From a virus, in the IMG/VR virus record IMGVR_UViG_3300030419_007568, positions 1-52,260 of that record: DNA of 52,260 bases; one strand, 5' to 3'. This document shows, piece after piece, positions 17,308 to 25,548 of the stretch. A model generated the notes under the pieces. It ran no database searches. It was not told the origin of the DNA and worked only from the letters and a program-made list of their open reading frames with translations. The translations under genes and the position numbers were made by a program. Each line of letters starts with the position of its first letter. The stretch's first letter is position 1.

Positions 17308-18178
17308 AGGTATTCCTAACTCCATCCTCAAATTTAATAAATTCATAACCACCGAGAAGATCGATCAGCCTTTGGTTTGAACCATCTTTTCTATATTGCC
17401 CATCAAGTTCATTATTGTAAACAACTTCAATCTTTTTATTAGATCTTTTTTTAATAATCGAAACCATTTCGGATATAGAAATATTTTCATTCGGCGCAAC
17501 GATAATTGGTATGTCCGTGTGGTGCTTTTCCAATAGTATAGGAATAATTTTTGCCAAATCATCAACATGTAATTGTTGACGAAGGGGTTTTCCTGTTCCC
17601 CATACCTCGATCTCATCACCGTCGGAAGCCTCGGAAAACTTTCTAATCATAGCCGAGACAAAATGGGAAGTATCCAGATCAAAATTGTCCTCTGGTCCAT
17701 AAAGATTTGATGGACAAAAGGCTGAATAATCAAGACCGTATTGGCGGCGATAAGCCATTATTTGTATATACAGGCTTCTTTTAGCATACCCATAAGATAT
17801 ATTTGTGGCAGCAGGTGGACCGTTAAATATATCTTCTTCTTTTAAGGGGTATTCTTCTACAACATCAGGAAATGTACATGTACTTAAAGATACAAGAAGT
17901 CTTTTCACCCCATTCTCATAGGCTTTTTGGACCACATTTGTGTTCATCATGGTGTTCATGTAATAAAAGTCTGCTGGTCTATCATTATTGGCTTTTATTC
18001 CTCCAACCTGTCCCGCTAAATGGATTACGGCATCAGGCTTTAACTCCTTATACATTCTGTCACAATCTTCAGTGTCCATAAGGTTATAGTCTTTTGACGA
18101 CAGATAAATCCACTCAGGCTTTATTAATTGTAGTCTTTTTCCGACGAACCCGGACCCTCCAGTTACTACTACCTTCAT
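17276..18178 (-). CDS. fcl: GDP-L-fucose synthase (epimerase/reductase)
   Basis: A 300-residue protein. It carries out the 3,5-epimerisation and 4-reduction of GDP-4-keto-6-deoxymannose to GDP-L-fucose. The N-terminal GGSGFVGK is the NADP-binding loop. HLAGQVGGIKANN and the SYGYAKRSLY catalytic Tyr-x3-Lys segment are diagnostic of this family, as is CPSNLYGPEDNFD. Its length matches the family (about 310-320). It lies between gmd and a methyltransferase, with a one-base overlap to the latter. A fucosyltransferase of family GT10 is encoded at 25541-26422, giving a plausible use for the product. Confidence 0.92.
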   Translation of the reverse strand: MKVVVTGGSGFVGKRLQLIKPEWIYLSSKDYNLMDTEDCDRMYKELKPDAVIHLAGQVGGIKANNDRPADFYYMNTMMNTNVVQKAYENGVKRLLVSLSTCTFPDVVEEYPLKEEDIFNGPPAATNISYGYAKRSLYIQIMAYRRQYGLDYSAFCPSNLYGPEDNFDLDTSHFVSAMIRKFSEASDGDEIEVWGTGKPLRQQLHVDDLAKIIPILLEKHHTDIPIIVAPNENISISEMVSIIKKRSNKKIEVVYNNELDGQYRKDGSNQRLIDLLGGYEFIKFEDGVRNTYDWYEKQFKN

Positions 18179-19461
18179 TATACTTCTATTTCCCCGTCTT
18201 TGGTAACAAGATGTGGGTACGGCATTGGAAATAGTAATTTTCCGCCAGACTGAATATATTCTTTTTCTCTTTCCACAATCTCATCTTTAAAATACCAGGG
18301 CAGAACCAGCATACAACTAGGATTTAGCGATCGTGCGTGTTCTTCTGAAATCAATTCTATGTCAGTTCCTAAAGTTTTTAGTCCTACTTTATCTGGGTTT
18401 CTCTCGCTTATGTACGGGAGCATCTGTTTATCTATGCCGAAAAGCTGAAGTAACATGTTTCCTTTTGTTGATGCTCCAAGACCAATTACAAACTCGCCTT
18501 TGTTAAGTTCTGCTAACATTGAGTTTTTAATTCTGTCTCTAAGGTCTTTGATCTTATCGTAGAAGTTAACATAAGTCTGGGGATTATACAGATCTAATTT
18601 ATCCTCTTCTTCTAGGAGGGTTCTGAGGGCTTGGGATTCTTGATCTGGGTGGTCAATATGTTTTATGAAAACCCTGGCGCTTCCTCCGTTGACATTATTT
18701 GTACTTGCATCAACAATTTTTAAGCCGTTCCTTTTCATAAGAGTGTTTAGAACTTGTAAAGAATAATACTCTAAGTGTTCATTACAAATGTCGTAGAAAT
18801 TAATATTCTCCAACATCAATGGAAGATAACTCAACTGTATACACCAAACACCATCCTTGTCAAGACATTTTTTAATGTCTTTCACGAAGCTGTTCGGATC
18901 GTCCAAATCATAAAACATAGCACAACTGGTAAATATCTTTACTTTCTCTTCCCCAATAGCTGAACTTACGGCATCAAAAGAGAAATAATCATTAACAATT
19001 CTTATATTTTCATTAACGTGAGACCAGTTAATATTTTCCGCTGGCTCGACGCCAACTCTACGCAAATCTTCGGGAAAGTAAGACAGCATAGTGCAGTCGT
19101 TAGCGCCAATATCTACAACAATTTCACCCGGATTACAAGACACTCTTGATGTGACATCTGATACTACATCCTTAAGGTCTTTTCTCATAGTGTCGCTTAC
19201 GGCTGACCTATAAAAATATTGTTTGTATAACAAATCAGGTTTAACTGTTTCCTTTAATTGCAAAAGACCACAATTGTTTTCATCTTTTGATTTATCGCAC
19301 AACAGGAGTGTCTGTGTAACTTTTAAATCTGATAGTTTATTGTTTTCATTCGAGATGACAAATGTTGGCGACAAATGCTGTTCTTCAATTTTGATAACTT
19401 CGATTAGGTCCGAACAACCACAAATTCTGCATCTTTGAATATTTGTAAAATGGTTTGCCAT
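18178..19461 (-). CDS. Sugar C-methyltransferase (three-domain, TylC3-type)
   Basis: A 427-residue SAM-dependent methyltransferase of the type that methylates carbon atoms of NDP-deoxysugars. Three parts are visible: an N-terminal putative zinc-binding domain (CRICGCSD near residues 11-18 with a further Cys pair CDKSKDENNC), a central Rossmann methyltransferase domain (EIVVDIGANDCTML, motif I, near residue 110) and a C-terminal domain with the GLGASTKGNMLLQ motif typical of this architecture. Length and domain order match NDP-hexose 3-C-methyltransferases. The sugar substrate in this phage is not determinable. Confidence 0.82.
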   Translation of the reverse strand: MANHFTNIQRCRICGCSDLIEVIKIEEQHLSPTFVISNENNKLSDLKVTQTLLLCDKSKDENNCGLLQLKETVKPDLLYKQYFYRSAVSDTMRKDLKDVVSDVTSRVSCNPGEIVVDIGANDCTMLSYFPEDLRRVGVEPAENINWSHVNENIRIVNDYFSFDAVSSAIGEEKVKIFTSCAMFYDLDDPNSFVKDIKKCLDKDGVWCIQLSYLPLMLENINFYDICNEHLEYYSLQVLNTLMKRNGLKIVDASTNNVNGGSARVFIKHIDHPDQESQALRTLLEEEDKLDLYNPQTYVNFYDKIKDLRDRIKNSMLAELNKGEFVIGLGASTKGNMLLQLFGIDKQMLPYISERNPDKVGLKTLGTDIELISEEHARSLNPSCMLVLPWYFKDEIVEREKEYIQSGGKLLFPMPYPHLVTKDGEIEV

Positions 19462-19464
19462 TTA

Positions 19465-20298
19465 TTAGACTCCTCTTAGTGATTTTCTTTTTTCTAGCTC
19501 TGAACCCATAACTTCTCTTGGTCCTGATTTTCCCATGGACATTTCCACCGTTCTAATACCCTTCACAAGCTTCATAAGCCCCATAGGTTCGACAGACGAT
19601 AGTTGATCTGAGCCCCACATTGTTCTGTCCAATGTCACATGTCTCTCAACCCACTCCGATCCCAGAGCAACTGCGGCAAAGGTTGAAACTAAGCCATACT
19701 CATGACCGCTATATCCTATTTGTGCTTCTGGGAATTTATGCTTAAGGTGGTTAATGTAGTTTAAGTTTAATTCCTCGTACTTGCTTGGGTACGATGAATT
19801 TGTATGCATGATAACTTCTGGGTTACAAATATTTACACATTCTTCGATTTCTTGTTCTGTGCTCATACCTGTTGAAATTATTAAGGTGTCAAAAGCCTCT
19901 CTTGCTTTTTTGCACAACTCTAAATCTGTAATCAAAGCAGATGGGATTTTGCCAATATTCGTATATTTTACCATAAAGTCAACTGATGGTATGTCCCACA
20001 CAGAGGAAAAGCACTGGATTCCGATTTCCTCGCAGTGTCTGTATATTTCGTCGTATTCTTGTTCTTCGAACTCAATTTTTTTCTTGTAGTCGATATATTT
20101 TATTTCACCCCAAGGGGTTTTTCTAAGCTTGTCTTTTTGCTCTTCGGGGACACAGATATCCGGCGTTCTTTTTTGGAATTTTACATAGTCGCAGCCCGCT
20201 AGGGACGAAGCGTTTATTATTTTTTTAGCTAAATCTACGGAACCATTGTGGTTTATTCCTATCTCCGCTATAATTTTAGTCACTATCTTTTTTTCCAT
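19465..20298 (-). CDS. neuB: Nonulosonic acid synthase, NeuB family, lacking the SAF domain
   Basis: A 277-residue protein. NeuB-family enzymes condense phosphoenolpyruvate with an N-acetylhexosamine derivative to form sialic acid or a related nine-carbon acid. The TIM-barrel motifs are present: IIAEIGINHNGS, DYVKFQKRTPD, IISTGMST, HTNSSYPS and IGYSGHEYG, and the metal-binding ERHVTLDRTMWGSDQ. The protein ends at the point where other members continue into the C-terminal antifreeze-like (SAF) domain of about 65 residues, which in bacterial NeuB contributes an active-site Arg across the dimer. That domain is not found nearby. The substrate (ManNAc, legionaminic or another precursor) is unknown, since no NeuC-type epimerase is in the window. 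Confidence 0.85.
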   Translation of the reverse strand: MEKKIVTKIIAEIGINHNGSVDLAKKIINASSLAGCDYVKFQKRTPDICVPEEQKDKLRKTPWGEIKYIDYKKKIEFEEQEYDEIYRHCEEIGIQCFSSVWDIPSVDFMVKYTNIGKIPSALITDLELCKKAREAFDTLIISTGMSTEQEIEECVNICNPEVIMHTNSSYPSKYEELNLNYINHLKHKFPEAQIGYSGHEYGLVSTFAAVALGSEWVERHVTLDRTMWGSDQLSSVEPMGLMKLVKGIRTVEMSMGKSGPREVMGSELEKRKSLRGV

Positions 20299-20915
20299 TT
20301 CATAAAATCATAAGGTGTATCTACATCTATAACATCTTCGATAGGATAGAACACGGTATGGTTATTGTACATGTTATTGTTAAGGGTGTTTAGCGAAAAA
20401 ACTTTGAAGATACAAACAAAGTGAGAAATCTCAAAACATTCTGGATAATCTTGTCTTCTATATAGATCATGTTTGATTACCTGATCTCCTTTGTTTCCTT
20501 CTTTTGAGAACATACACAGGTAAGGGTGCGATAGCAGTTTTTTAGAACATAGAAGCGAATTTGGTTTTTCTGTTTCAAAGTATTTTAAAGCGTCCTCGAT
20601 ATTTCTCCAAGTTCTTTCAGGGTATGTTAAATAAAGCATTACAACTGTGTCATCTTGATTCATTTTGAATTTTTGTGTGACATCCTGCATCACGCTTTTG
20701 ATCGTTGTTTCATCCTTTGCTAGATCTTTGCTTCTTTTTAATATTTTGGCACCGCACAACTCAGCTTTTTTTAATATTTCTTCGTCATCAGAAGTAACTA
20801 TAGTTCTATCCCGCATGTATGCTGGAATTGAATTAATAGTGCTATCAAAAAGTTTTCTATTTTTAAGCGGGAAACCTTTAGATCCTTGTCTCGCCGGTAT
20901 CACATACCAAATCAC
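20283..20915 (-). CDS. neuA: CMP-nonulosonate (acylneuraminate) cytidylyltransferase
   Basis: About 210 residues. It activates a nonulosonic acid with CTP. The N-terminal nucleotide-binding motif IPARQGSKGFPLKN is the NeuA variant of IPAR-GSKG-P-KN, and DRTIVTSDDEEIL and a late DVDTPYDFMKW segment fit the family. The start is a GTG overlapping the upstream TGA (GTGA) with AGGA eight bases before it. The alternative upstream start would add 11 residues inside the preceding gene. It follows neuB by reading direction with a 16-base overlap, the usual pairing for sialic-acid-like sugars. Confidence 0.85.
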   Translation of the reverse strand: MIWYVIPARQGSKGFPLKNRKLFDSTINSIPAYMRDRTIVTSDDEEILKKAELCGAKILKRSKDLAKDETTIKSVMQDVTQKFKMNQDDTVVMLYLTYPERTWRNIEDALKYFETEKPNSLLCSKKLLSHPYLCMFSKEGNKGDQVIKHDLYRRQDYPECFEISHFVCIFKVFSLNTLNNNMYNNHTVFYPIEDVIDVDTPYDFMKWKKR

Positions 20916-21775
20916 TTTATCTTTCCTTTCGGAAAAACATCGTACCAAGATAACTCATTAAGATTTACAATTTTTGCCCCCAAGTTAGTGGCGCTATCCA
21001 ATAGTATGCTCATGTCCGATAGGAGGTTTTCACTGTTTTCTTGCCACATGGTATAATGTCCCATGGGTATTGATTTTTTATCGTTCGCATAACCCCGGCT
21101 ATAATCTAAATCCATCCCTGAAATATAGATAGGGCTGCATCCCATCAGAATAGCAAAAGCTATCGCATGTAAGGCAACAGTATCACCTGTGCTGTAGTGC
21201 TTTTCGCATTTTGTTAATTTTTGTAAATGCTCTTGAATGGTTAATTCGTTTTTTTCTATTCCCTTGCAGCACCTACCATACAGGTCAAACCCAGCCCAGC
21301 CCTCTCTTCCGCCGATGCGAGGTGGATGCCACATAATATTGTTATTGCCATACCCTTTAAAATCAAAGTTATTATTTTCTGTATGATAATCTTTGAAATT
21401 TTTCAGTATCGTAATACAATTATGACCCTTAAAGTGTCTTTGATCATATGGCAAATAATCACAAGTTAGGGTTTTTTGAATATACTCGTCAGAAGAATCA
21501 TCCCCATCTTTTGAATACAAAACCGGAGATCCATACTCGTTCATCTTTTTGTGCATTAATGGTATTGAATATTCACTATTTGAAATAACCCAGTAATTTG
21601 GTGATATGTCAAAATGATCGTACCAATTATTCACAGAAAAACGAATCAAGTTGTCAGACTTTTGCATATCAACTATTTTTTCTCTATCTTTATTCAAACT
21701 TGGACCATGGGCGCAAATGGCTGCTGGTTTTCCTTTGTGAATATTGATTATATCAGCTATCTTTAACTTCGTCAC
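20912..21775 (-). CDS. Glycosyltransferase-like protein, GT42 sialyltransferase/DUF115 fold
   Basis: A 287-residue protein. Near the N-terminus it has AAICAHGPSLNKD and then RFSVNNW. Near residues 200-230 it has STGDTVALHAIAFAILMGC followed by IYISGMDLDY. The order GPSL / R-x-N / (S/T)(S/T)G.....A.A...G...IY.SG(I/M)D is shared by GT42 sialyltransferases (CstII) and by DUF115/MptE-like proteins, so the two cannot be separated by eye. Because it is directly coupled to neuA (four-base overlap), transfer of a CMP-activated nonulosonic acid is the most economical reading. It overlaps the Nudix gene by 23 bases. Confidence 0.6.
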   Translation of the reverse strand: MTKLKIADIINIHKGKPAAICAHGPSLNKDREKIVDMQKSDNLIRFSVNNWYDHFDISPNYWVISNSEYSIPLMHKKMNEYGSPVLYSKDGDDSSDEYIQKTLTCDYLPYDQRHFKGHNCITILKNFKDYHTENNNFDFKGYGNNNIMWHPPRIGGREGWAGFDLYGRCCKGIEKNELTIQEHLQKLTKCEKHYSTGDTVALHAIAFAILMGCSPIYISGMDLDYSRGYANDKKSIPMGHYTMWQENSENLLSDMSILLDSATNLGAKIVNLNELSWYDVFPKGKIK

Positions 21776-22193
21776 TTAAAACCTTTTCTTTAGCCCATGA
21801 TATAGCAGGTTTTAGATAATCATAAGTTTTTTCTAACATTTCATCCCAGTCCAGCCACCTTAAATGTTCATGTTCTAAAATACCAGAGTGCCTATTTCTG
21901 ACTATCTTTCCTTCTTGTGTGGTCTCAGCTAAGTATACTATCAATCTATCCGCTTTTATATGGTCTCTCCCCCATTTAAAATTTAGTGCTGTAATACTTG
22001 ACTCTTCTTCTGTTTCTCTAATTGCCGTTTCAAAAAAGTCCTCCCCGTCCTCAACATGCCCCTTTGGTATATCATATCCACCACGAGCCCACAAGCCAAG
22101 AACTTTATAGTCTCCACCAACAACACGGACGACAACAATTCCAGAGCCTGGTGCTTTTGGCGCTGTTTCCCAAGTCCATTTAAAATCTCCCAT
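21753..22193 (-). CDS. Nudix hydrolase
   Basis: A 146-residue protein with a complete Nudix box (G-x5-E-x7-REUxEE) beginning GHVEDGEDFFETAI and ending RETEEESS, near residues 45-67. The family hydrolyses nucleoside diphosphates linked to another group. Placed between the sialyltransferase-like gene and a radical SAM gene, it may cleave a sugar nucleotide or act in housekeeping. Substrate specificity cannot be read. It shares one base with the radical SAM stop. Confidence 0.85.
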   Translation of the reverse strand: MGDFKWTWETAPKAPGSGIVVVRVVGGDYKVLGLWARGGYDIPKGHVEDGEDFFETAIRETEEESSITALNFKWGRDHIKADRLIVYLAETTQEGKIVRNRHSGILEHEHLRWLDWDEMLEKTYDYLKPAISWAKEKVLSDEVKDS

Positions 22194-24175
22194 TATCTCT
22201 TAAACCCACTAAGAGGATTGAGAATATCCGTTGTTTTGTGTTTTTTTGTTATTTTTGTTCTTTTTGTCTTGCAAGCACCAACTCTTCTGCCCCACCACAA
22301 AGTCTCTTTACCCCATTCGTATAAATCACCATCATAATTCTTAGCATTAAATTCAATTTCGTTTTTATACTTTCTGAGTTTTGATTTTCTGGTAATGACG
22401 TCGTGAATGTTGTACTTAAATACTCTCCTGATGGGGTAAGTAATGGTGGGATCCAGAATCCCGACTTTTTGATATTCAAATAAATCATCTAAAACGTCTT
22501 GTTCTATTTTGACACCTAAATACCTTTTGATCAAGTCGAGCACCTCTAGGTAATATCTTTCTTTGTGCATACAGACATTGATGGCGGTAGCTTCTTCAAA
22601 GTCCCAGCCAAAGTTTTCTCTAACTTCACCAATAATTCGACCCCACGGCTGTGTGGCCCCAAGCGATCCCTCTAAATTAGTGATAGTTTCCTTTAATTCA
22701 TTGCCAAGAAAACTATCAGGATTATCATAGCAATATTTTAAAAGATTAGTATAAAACTTTTTGTAAGATATATCATGCTCTGCTCTTAAAAACCTACTAA
22801 TAAACTGCGTCAAGCCGAGGTAGTGTCCGGACATTACAGCCCATCTAAAGTAATGCATATTTTTATAGTCTTCGAAAGTTAATTTCTTATGCCCGACTAC
22901 CATCTTTTCTCTTTCTAGTTCATTGTCTCCAGATATATCATAATGATTAAAAGCTTGAAACGTGCTGATGATTTGCAGTTCATATTCGTCTATATAAGAT
23001 TGCATACCAAACGGAGTGTTCGGTAAAGCCGTCATGGCATATATTCCAATATAATTGTGTTGATCTAATTCAATCACATCGCTGATGCCTTGGATAAATG
23101 TCTCTAGCGTTTCTTCTGGTAATCCTAAGATCAACTCAACGTAAGCCGGTACTTTTGCTTTATTATACATCTTAAGAAACTCGCCCAATTTGCCATCGTC
23201 TAGGTTCCTTCTTTTTACGGCTTTAAGGGTATCAGGGTTTCTCGATTGTAATGCTACCGTGATCCCTTTATCCATACCTGAGTCCGTAAAAAGTTTTGCA
23301 AGCTCTAAGACTTTGTCCGCTTTGTTTTTAGCCCAGTCACATCTGTGTTTATCCGGATATCCAGTTTCTTTTTTCTTTTTTACAAAATATTTGGTCACCT
23401 CTAAGTGGTTCGGAAGTAGCCCAAAGTTTGAATCAGCATTATAGACAAAAGCCACCTTGTTGTCTGCCATCCAATCTATCTCTTTAAAAACTTTGTCTAA
23501 ATCTTGCCATTTAATCCTTTGATAATATTTCGTCCCAATCTCACAAAAAGTACACTGATAAGGGCAACCTCTCGTTGTCTCCAGGGTTGCCTCCAAAACA
23601 TAGGGACAATCCTTTGCTATTTCGTCGAACAAACCATTTAGATAAGGACTTGGCATACCATTAATGTCCGGTATTCGGTCTCGGCTAGGGGTTACAAAGG
23701 TTGATAAATCTTCAAGAGGAACAGAGCATCCGGCCACTGCGGTCCAGTCTTGTTCCTCTTTGGGTTTTAAATTTTCTAAAAGTACATCCTTGAATGTAAA
23801 TTCGCCTTCGCCGTGGACTATAATATCCACATATGGATTATCCTCAAAAAATCCTTGGCTACGGTCTTGAATGGGTGGGTACCATCCCCCAAATACGATC
23901 TTACAATCAGGCCACCTCTCTTTTATTCTTTTCGAAATGTCTCGATTAAACTTCCAGTTCCAAACAAAACAACTAAAACCTATAACCGAAGGATCTTCGA
24001 TCTGTTCTATAATTTCGTCCATGTCTTGTCTATAATAAAACCAACCATCGAGCTTGTAGTTGTTTGTTATTTGTTCATCCAAAATACAGTAAGACCAGAT
24101 AAGCCCTGTACTATAAGGAAGCTTCATCTGGTTTGCAATTATGTCATTGATTTCGAACAAGTAAACGTTTTGCAT
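22193..24175 (-). CDS. B12-binding-domain radical SAM protein
   Basis: A 660-residue protein. The N-terminal 140 residues form a cobalamin-binding-type Rossmann domain (IGFSCFVWNW, KIVFGGWYPP) without the DxHxxG His loop. A radical SAM domain follows with the [4Fe-4S] motif CxxxCxxC at C204, C208 and C211. A SPASM-like extension was not seen. Members of this class catalyse difficult methylations or rearrangements, including on sugars and lipids. It is located inside the sugar cassette. The substrate is not predictable. It is preceded by a 41-base AT-rich gap from the aminotransferase gene. Confidence 0.82.
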   Translation of the reverse strand: MQNVYLFEINDIIANQMKLPYSTGLIWSYCILDEQITNNYKLDGWFYYRQDMDEIIEQIEDPSVIGFSCFVWNWKFNRDISKRIKERWPDCKIVFGGWYPPIQDRSQGFFEDNPYVDIIVHGEGEFTFKDVLLENLKPKEEQDWTAVAGCSVPLEDLSTFVTPSRDRIPDINGMPSPYLNGLFDEIAKDCPYVLEATLETTRGCPYQCTFCEIGTKYYQRIKWQDLDKVFKEIDWMADNKVAFVYNADSNFGLLPNHLEVTKYFVKKKKETGYPDKHRCDWAKNKADKVLELAKLFTDSGMDKGITVALQSRNPDTLKAVKRRNLDDGKLGEFLKMYNKAKVPAYVELILGLPEETLETFIQGISDVIELDQHNYIGIYAMTALPNTPFGMQSYIDEYELQIISTFQAFNHYDISGDNELEREKMVVGHKKLTFEDYKNMHYFRWAVMSGHYLGLTQFISRFLRAEHDISYKKFYTNLLKYCYDNPDSFLGNELKETITNLEGSLGATQPWGRIIGEVRENFGWDFEEATAINVCMHKERYYLEVLDLIKRYLGVKIEQDVLDDLFEYQKVGILDPTITYPIRRVFKYNIHDVITRKSKLRKYKNEIEFNAKNYDGDLYEWGKETLWWGRRVGACKTKRTKITKKHKTTDILNPLSGFKR

Positions 24176-24216
24176 TTTTGCTCCCAGAGTTACAACGTAA
24201 ATATGATATATTTATT

Positions 24217-24873
24217 CTATTTTTTGAATATATCATACTCAGACAAGTCTTTGTAAGCCCAATCTCCACCTGTGTCTTCGTTTTCTGGATCGAGTTCCTC
24301 AAAAAGTAAAATCCCTCTAGCTGCCTGTTCTGGTGTCATATACATGTTCCATCCCAAAATTTTGTGATCATCTTTTTCGTAGGGAACTTTTAAATTCCTT
24401 CCCTCGTATCGTGCAATCTTAAACCATTCGTAGGCATCCTTGTCATCTGTGAATATCATTCCGCCCTTACCAATCTTTAATCTCTTCCTGTGGTGAAAAG
24501 AAACACACTGGTAAGACCCTGGGACATACATTCCTTTTGTAAATCTTGTAGCTCCGTCATAAACTGGGGTTGGTTTTAATTGATAAACCCCAGACCACTC
24601 AACGTCTTCAAATTTTACGGTACACCCGGCATGTTTAATCATCCCTGGGACAGAGAGCCAGGTCTTTGAAGGAATTGTTATCTCCCCTTGAAAATTCAAA
24701 TATTTTAAACAAAGAAACATCCCGTCAGTACAATTGTCAACAGATACGGCGTATTTGCTACCAGCGAAAGTTGCTAATTTTCTCTCAAAGATATCAACTA
24801 TGTCCCAAGGATCAACAACCCTGTATCCTTGTCTTTCCAATAACGGAACAACGCTCTCAATTGGTTCAAACAT
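24217..24873 (-). CDS. Short DegT/DnrJ/EryC1/StrS-type aminotransferase
   Basis: A 218-residue protein, much shorter than the usual 370. It keeps the PLP-domain core: YAVSVDNCTDGMFLCLK near residue 40, TIPSKTWLSVPGM, the FHHRKRLKIGKGGMIFTDD region carrying the candidate PLP Lys and GG turn, and the start of the domain that follows. The C-terminal substrate/dimer domain is essentially missing and the protein ends in an acidic tail. Sugar aminotransferase activity would need a different dimer arrangement. I recall similarly short relatives in marine phage genomes, so it may be a functional mini-version rather than a fragment. Confidence 0.7.
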   Translation of the reverse strand: MFEPIESVVPLLERQGYRVVDPWDIVDIFERKLATFAGSKYAVSVDNCTDGMFLCLKYLNFQGEITIPSKTWLSVPGMIKHAGCTVKFEDVEWSGVYQLKPTPVYDGATRFTKGMYVPGSYQCVSFHHRKRLKIGKGGMIFTDDKDAYEWFKIARYEGRNLKVPYEKDDHKILGWNMYMTPEQAARGILLFEELDPENEDTGGDWAYKDLSEYDIFKK

Positions 24874-24879
24874 TTTTTC

Positions 24880-25548
24880 TCACTTTTCAAAAAAATTATA
24901 ATAACTGCCAACAACAAACTTGGTGCCCTTCTCGGCTGATGCTTTGTTGCTTTCGGGGTCATACCTGTCAAGCGGAAGAACCCTAAAATCCATACTAACC
25001 CTGGTTAATCCTGTTTCATTGGGTTTATTGCCATGGGTACACTTATTGCCGTTAAAGATAGCAAACTCATCTTTTTTTAAATTTACCGGGAAAAAATCCT
25101 TAAGCCCTGGCACTGACTCAATCCACATTGCCTGTGTATTGACAGAATCTGTTAATGCTATTTGAAAGTTTATTTCTCCCTCGGGGTGTTTGTGGTCTTT
25201 GTCACTGTCGTAGTGCCACTTATTTACTGCCTTTTTGTCAGGCAAGTGAACCCTAAAAGATGGAAAACCTTGGTAACAAAAAGATTGACTAAAGAAAGGT
25301 GACACAACCTCCTCTATAAAAAGTCTGTATGCTTTTTTGATCTCAGTGTTTTTTGTTTCATCGTTCAACGACGAGTAGAACATCTTGTGATAATCTGTTT
25401 TTACCTCGTTGTGGAACCCAAGCTCATAGTCTGGAAATAATTCGTGCCTGTATTTGTGCAGGAGGGAGAGGTCGGACACTTTGAATATTTTCTCTACCTC
25501 TTGTGTGAACTTATACCTTTGTTTGTCATACTTGAGAATTTTAACCAT
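24880..25548 (-). CDS. Putative Fe(II)/2-oxoglutarate oxygenase, StrG-like
   Basis: About 222 residues. It contains a NKWHYDSD segment (His and Asp of a 2-His-1-carboxylate facial triad) and, further on, CTHGNKPNE (second His) and GLTRVSMDFRV (Arg for 2-oxoglutarate). This order and the DFR ending resemble StrG, a protein of streptomycin clusters, and related 2OG oxygenases. Hydroxylation or oxidation of a sugar or lipid is inferred. The chosen ATG overlaps the upstream stop (ATGGTTAA) with AGGA ten bases before it. Longer starts would run deeper into the fucosyltransferase gene. Confidence 0.65.
   Translation of the reverse strand: MVKILKYDKQRYKFTQEVEKIFKVSDLSLLHKYRHELFPDYELGFHNEVKTDYHKMFYSSLNDETKNTEIKKAYRLFIEEVVSPFFSQSFCYQGFPSFRVHLPDKKAVNKWHYDSDKDHKHPEGEINFQIALTDSVNTQAMWIESVPGLKDFFPVNLKKDEFAIFNGNKCTHGNKPNETGLTRVSMDFRVLPLDRYDPESNKASAEKGTKFVVGSYYNFFEK

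Noticed and set aside
24203-24240. AT-rich near-palindrome (GATATAT...ATATATC) between the radical SAM and aminotransferase genes
   Set aside because: Only seven-base arms of pure A/T with a long loop and no T run. Not distinguishable from background.
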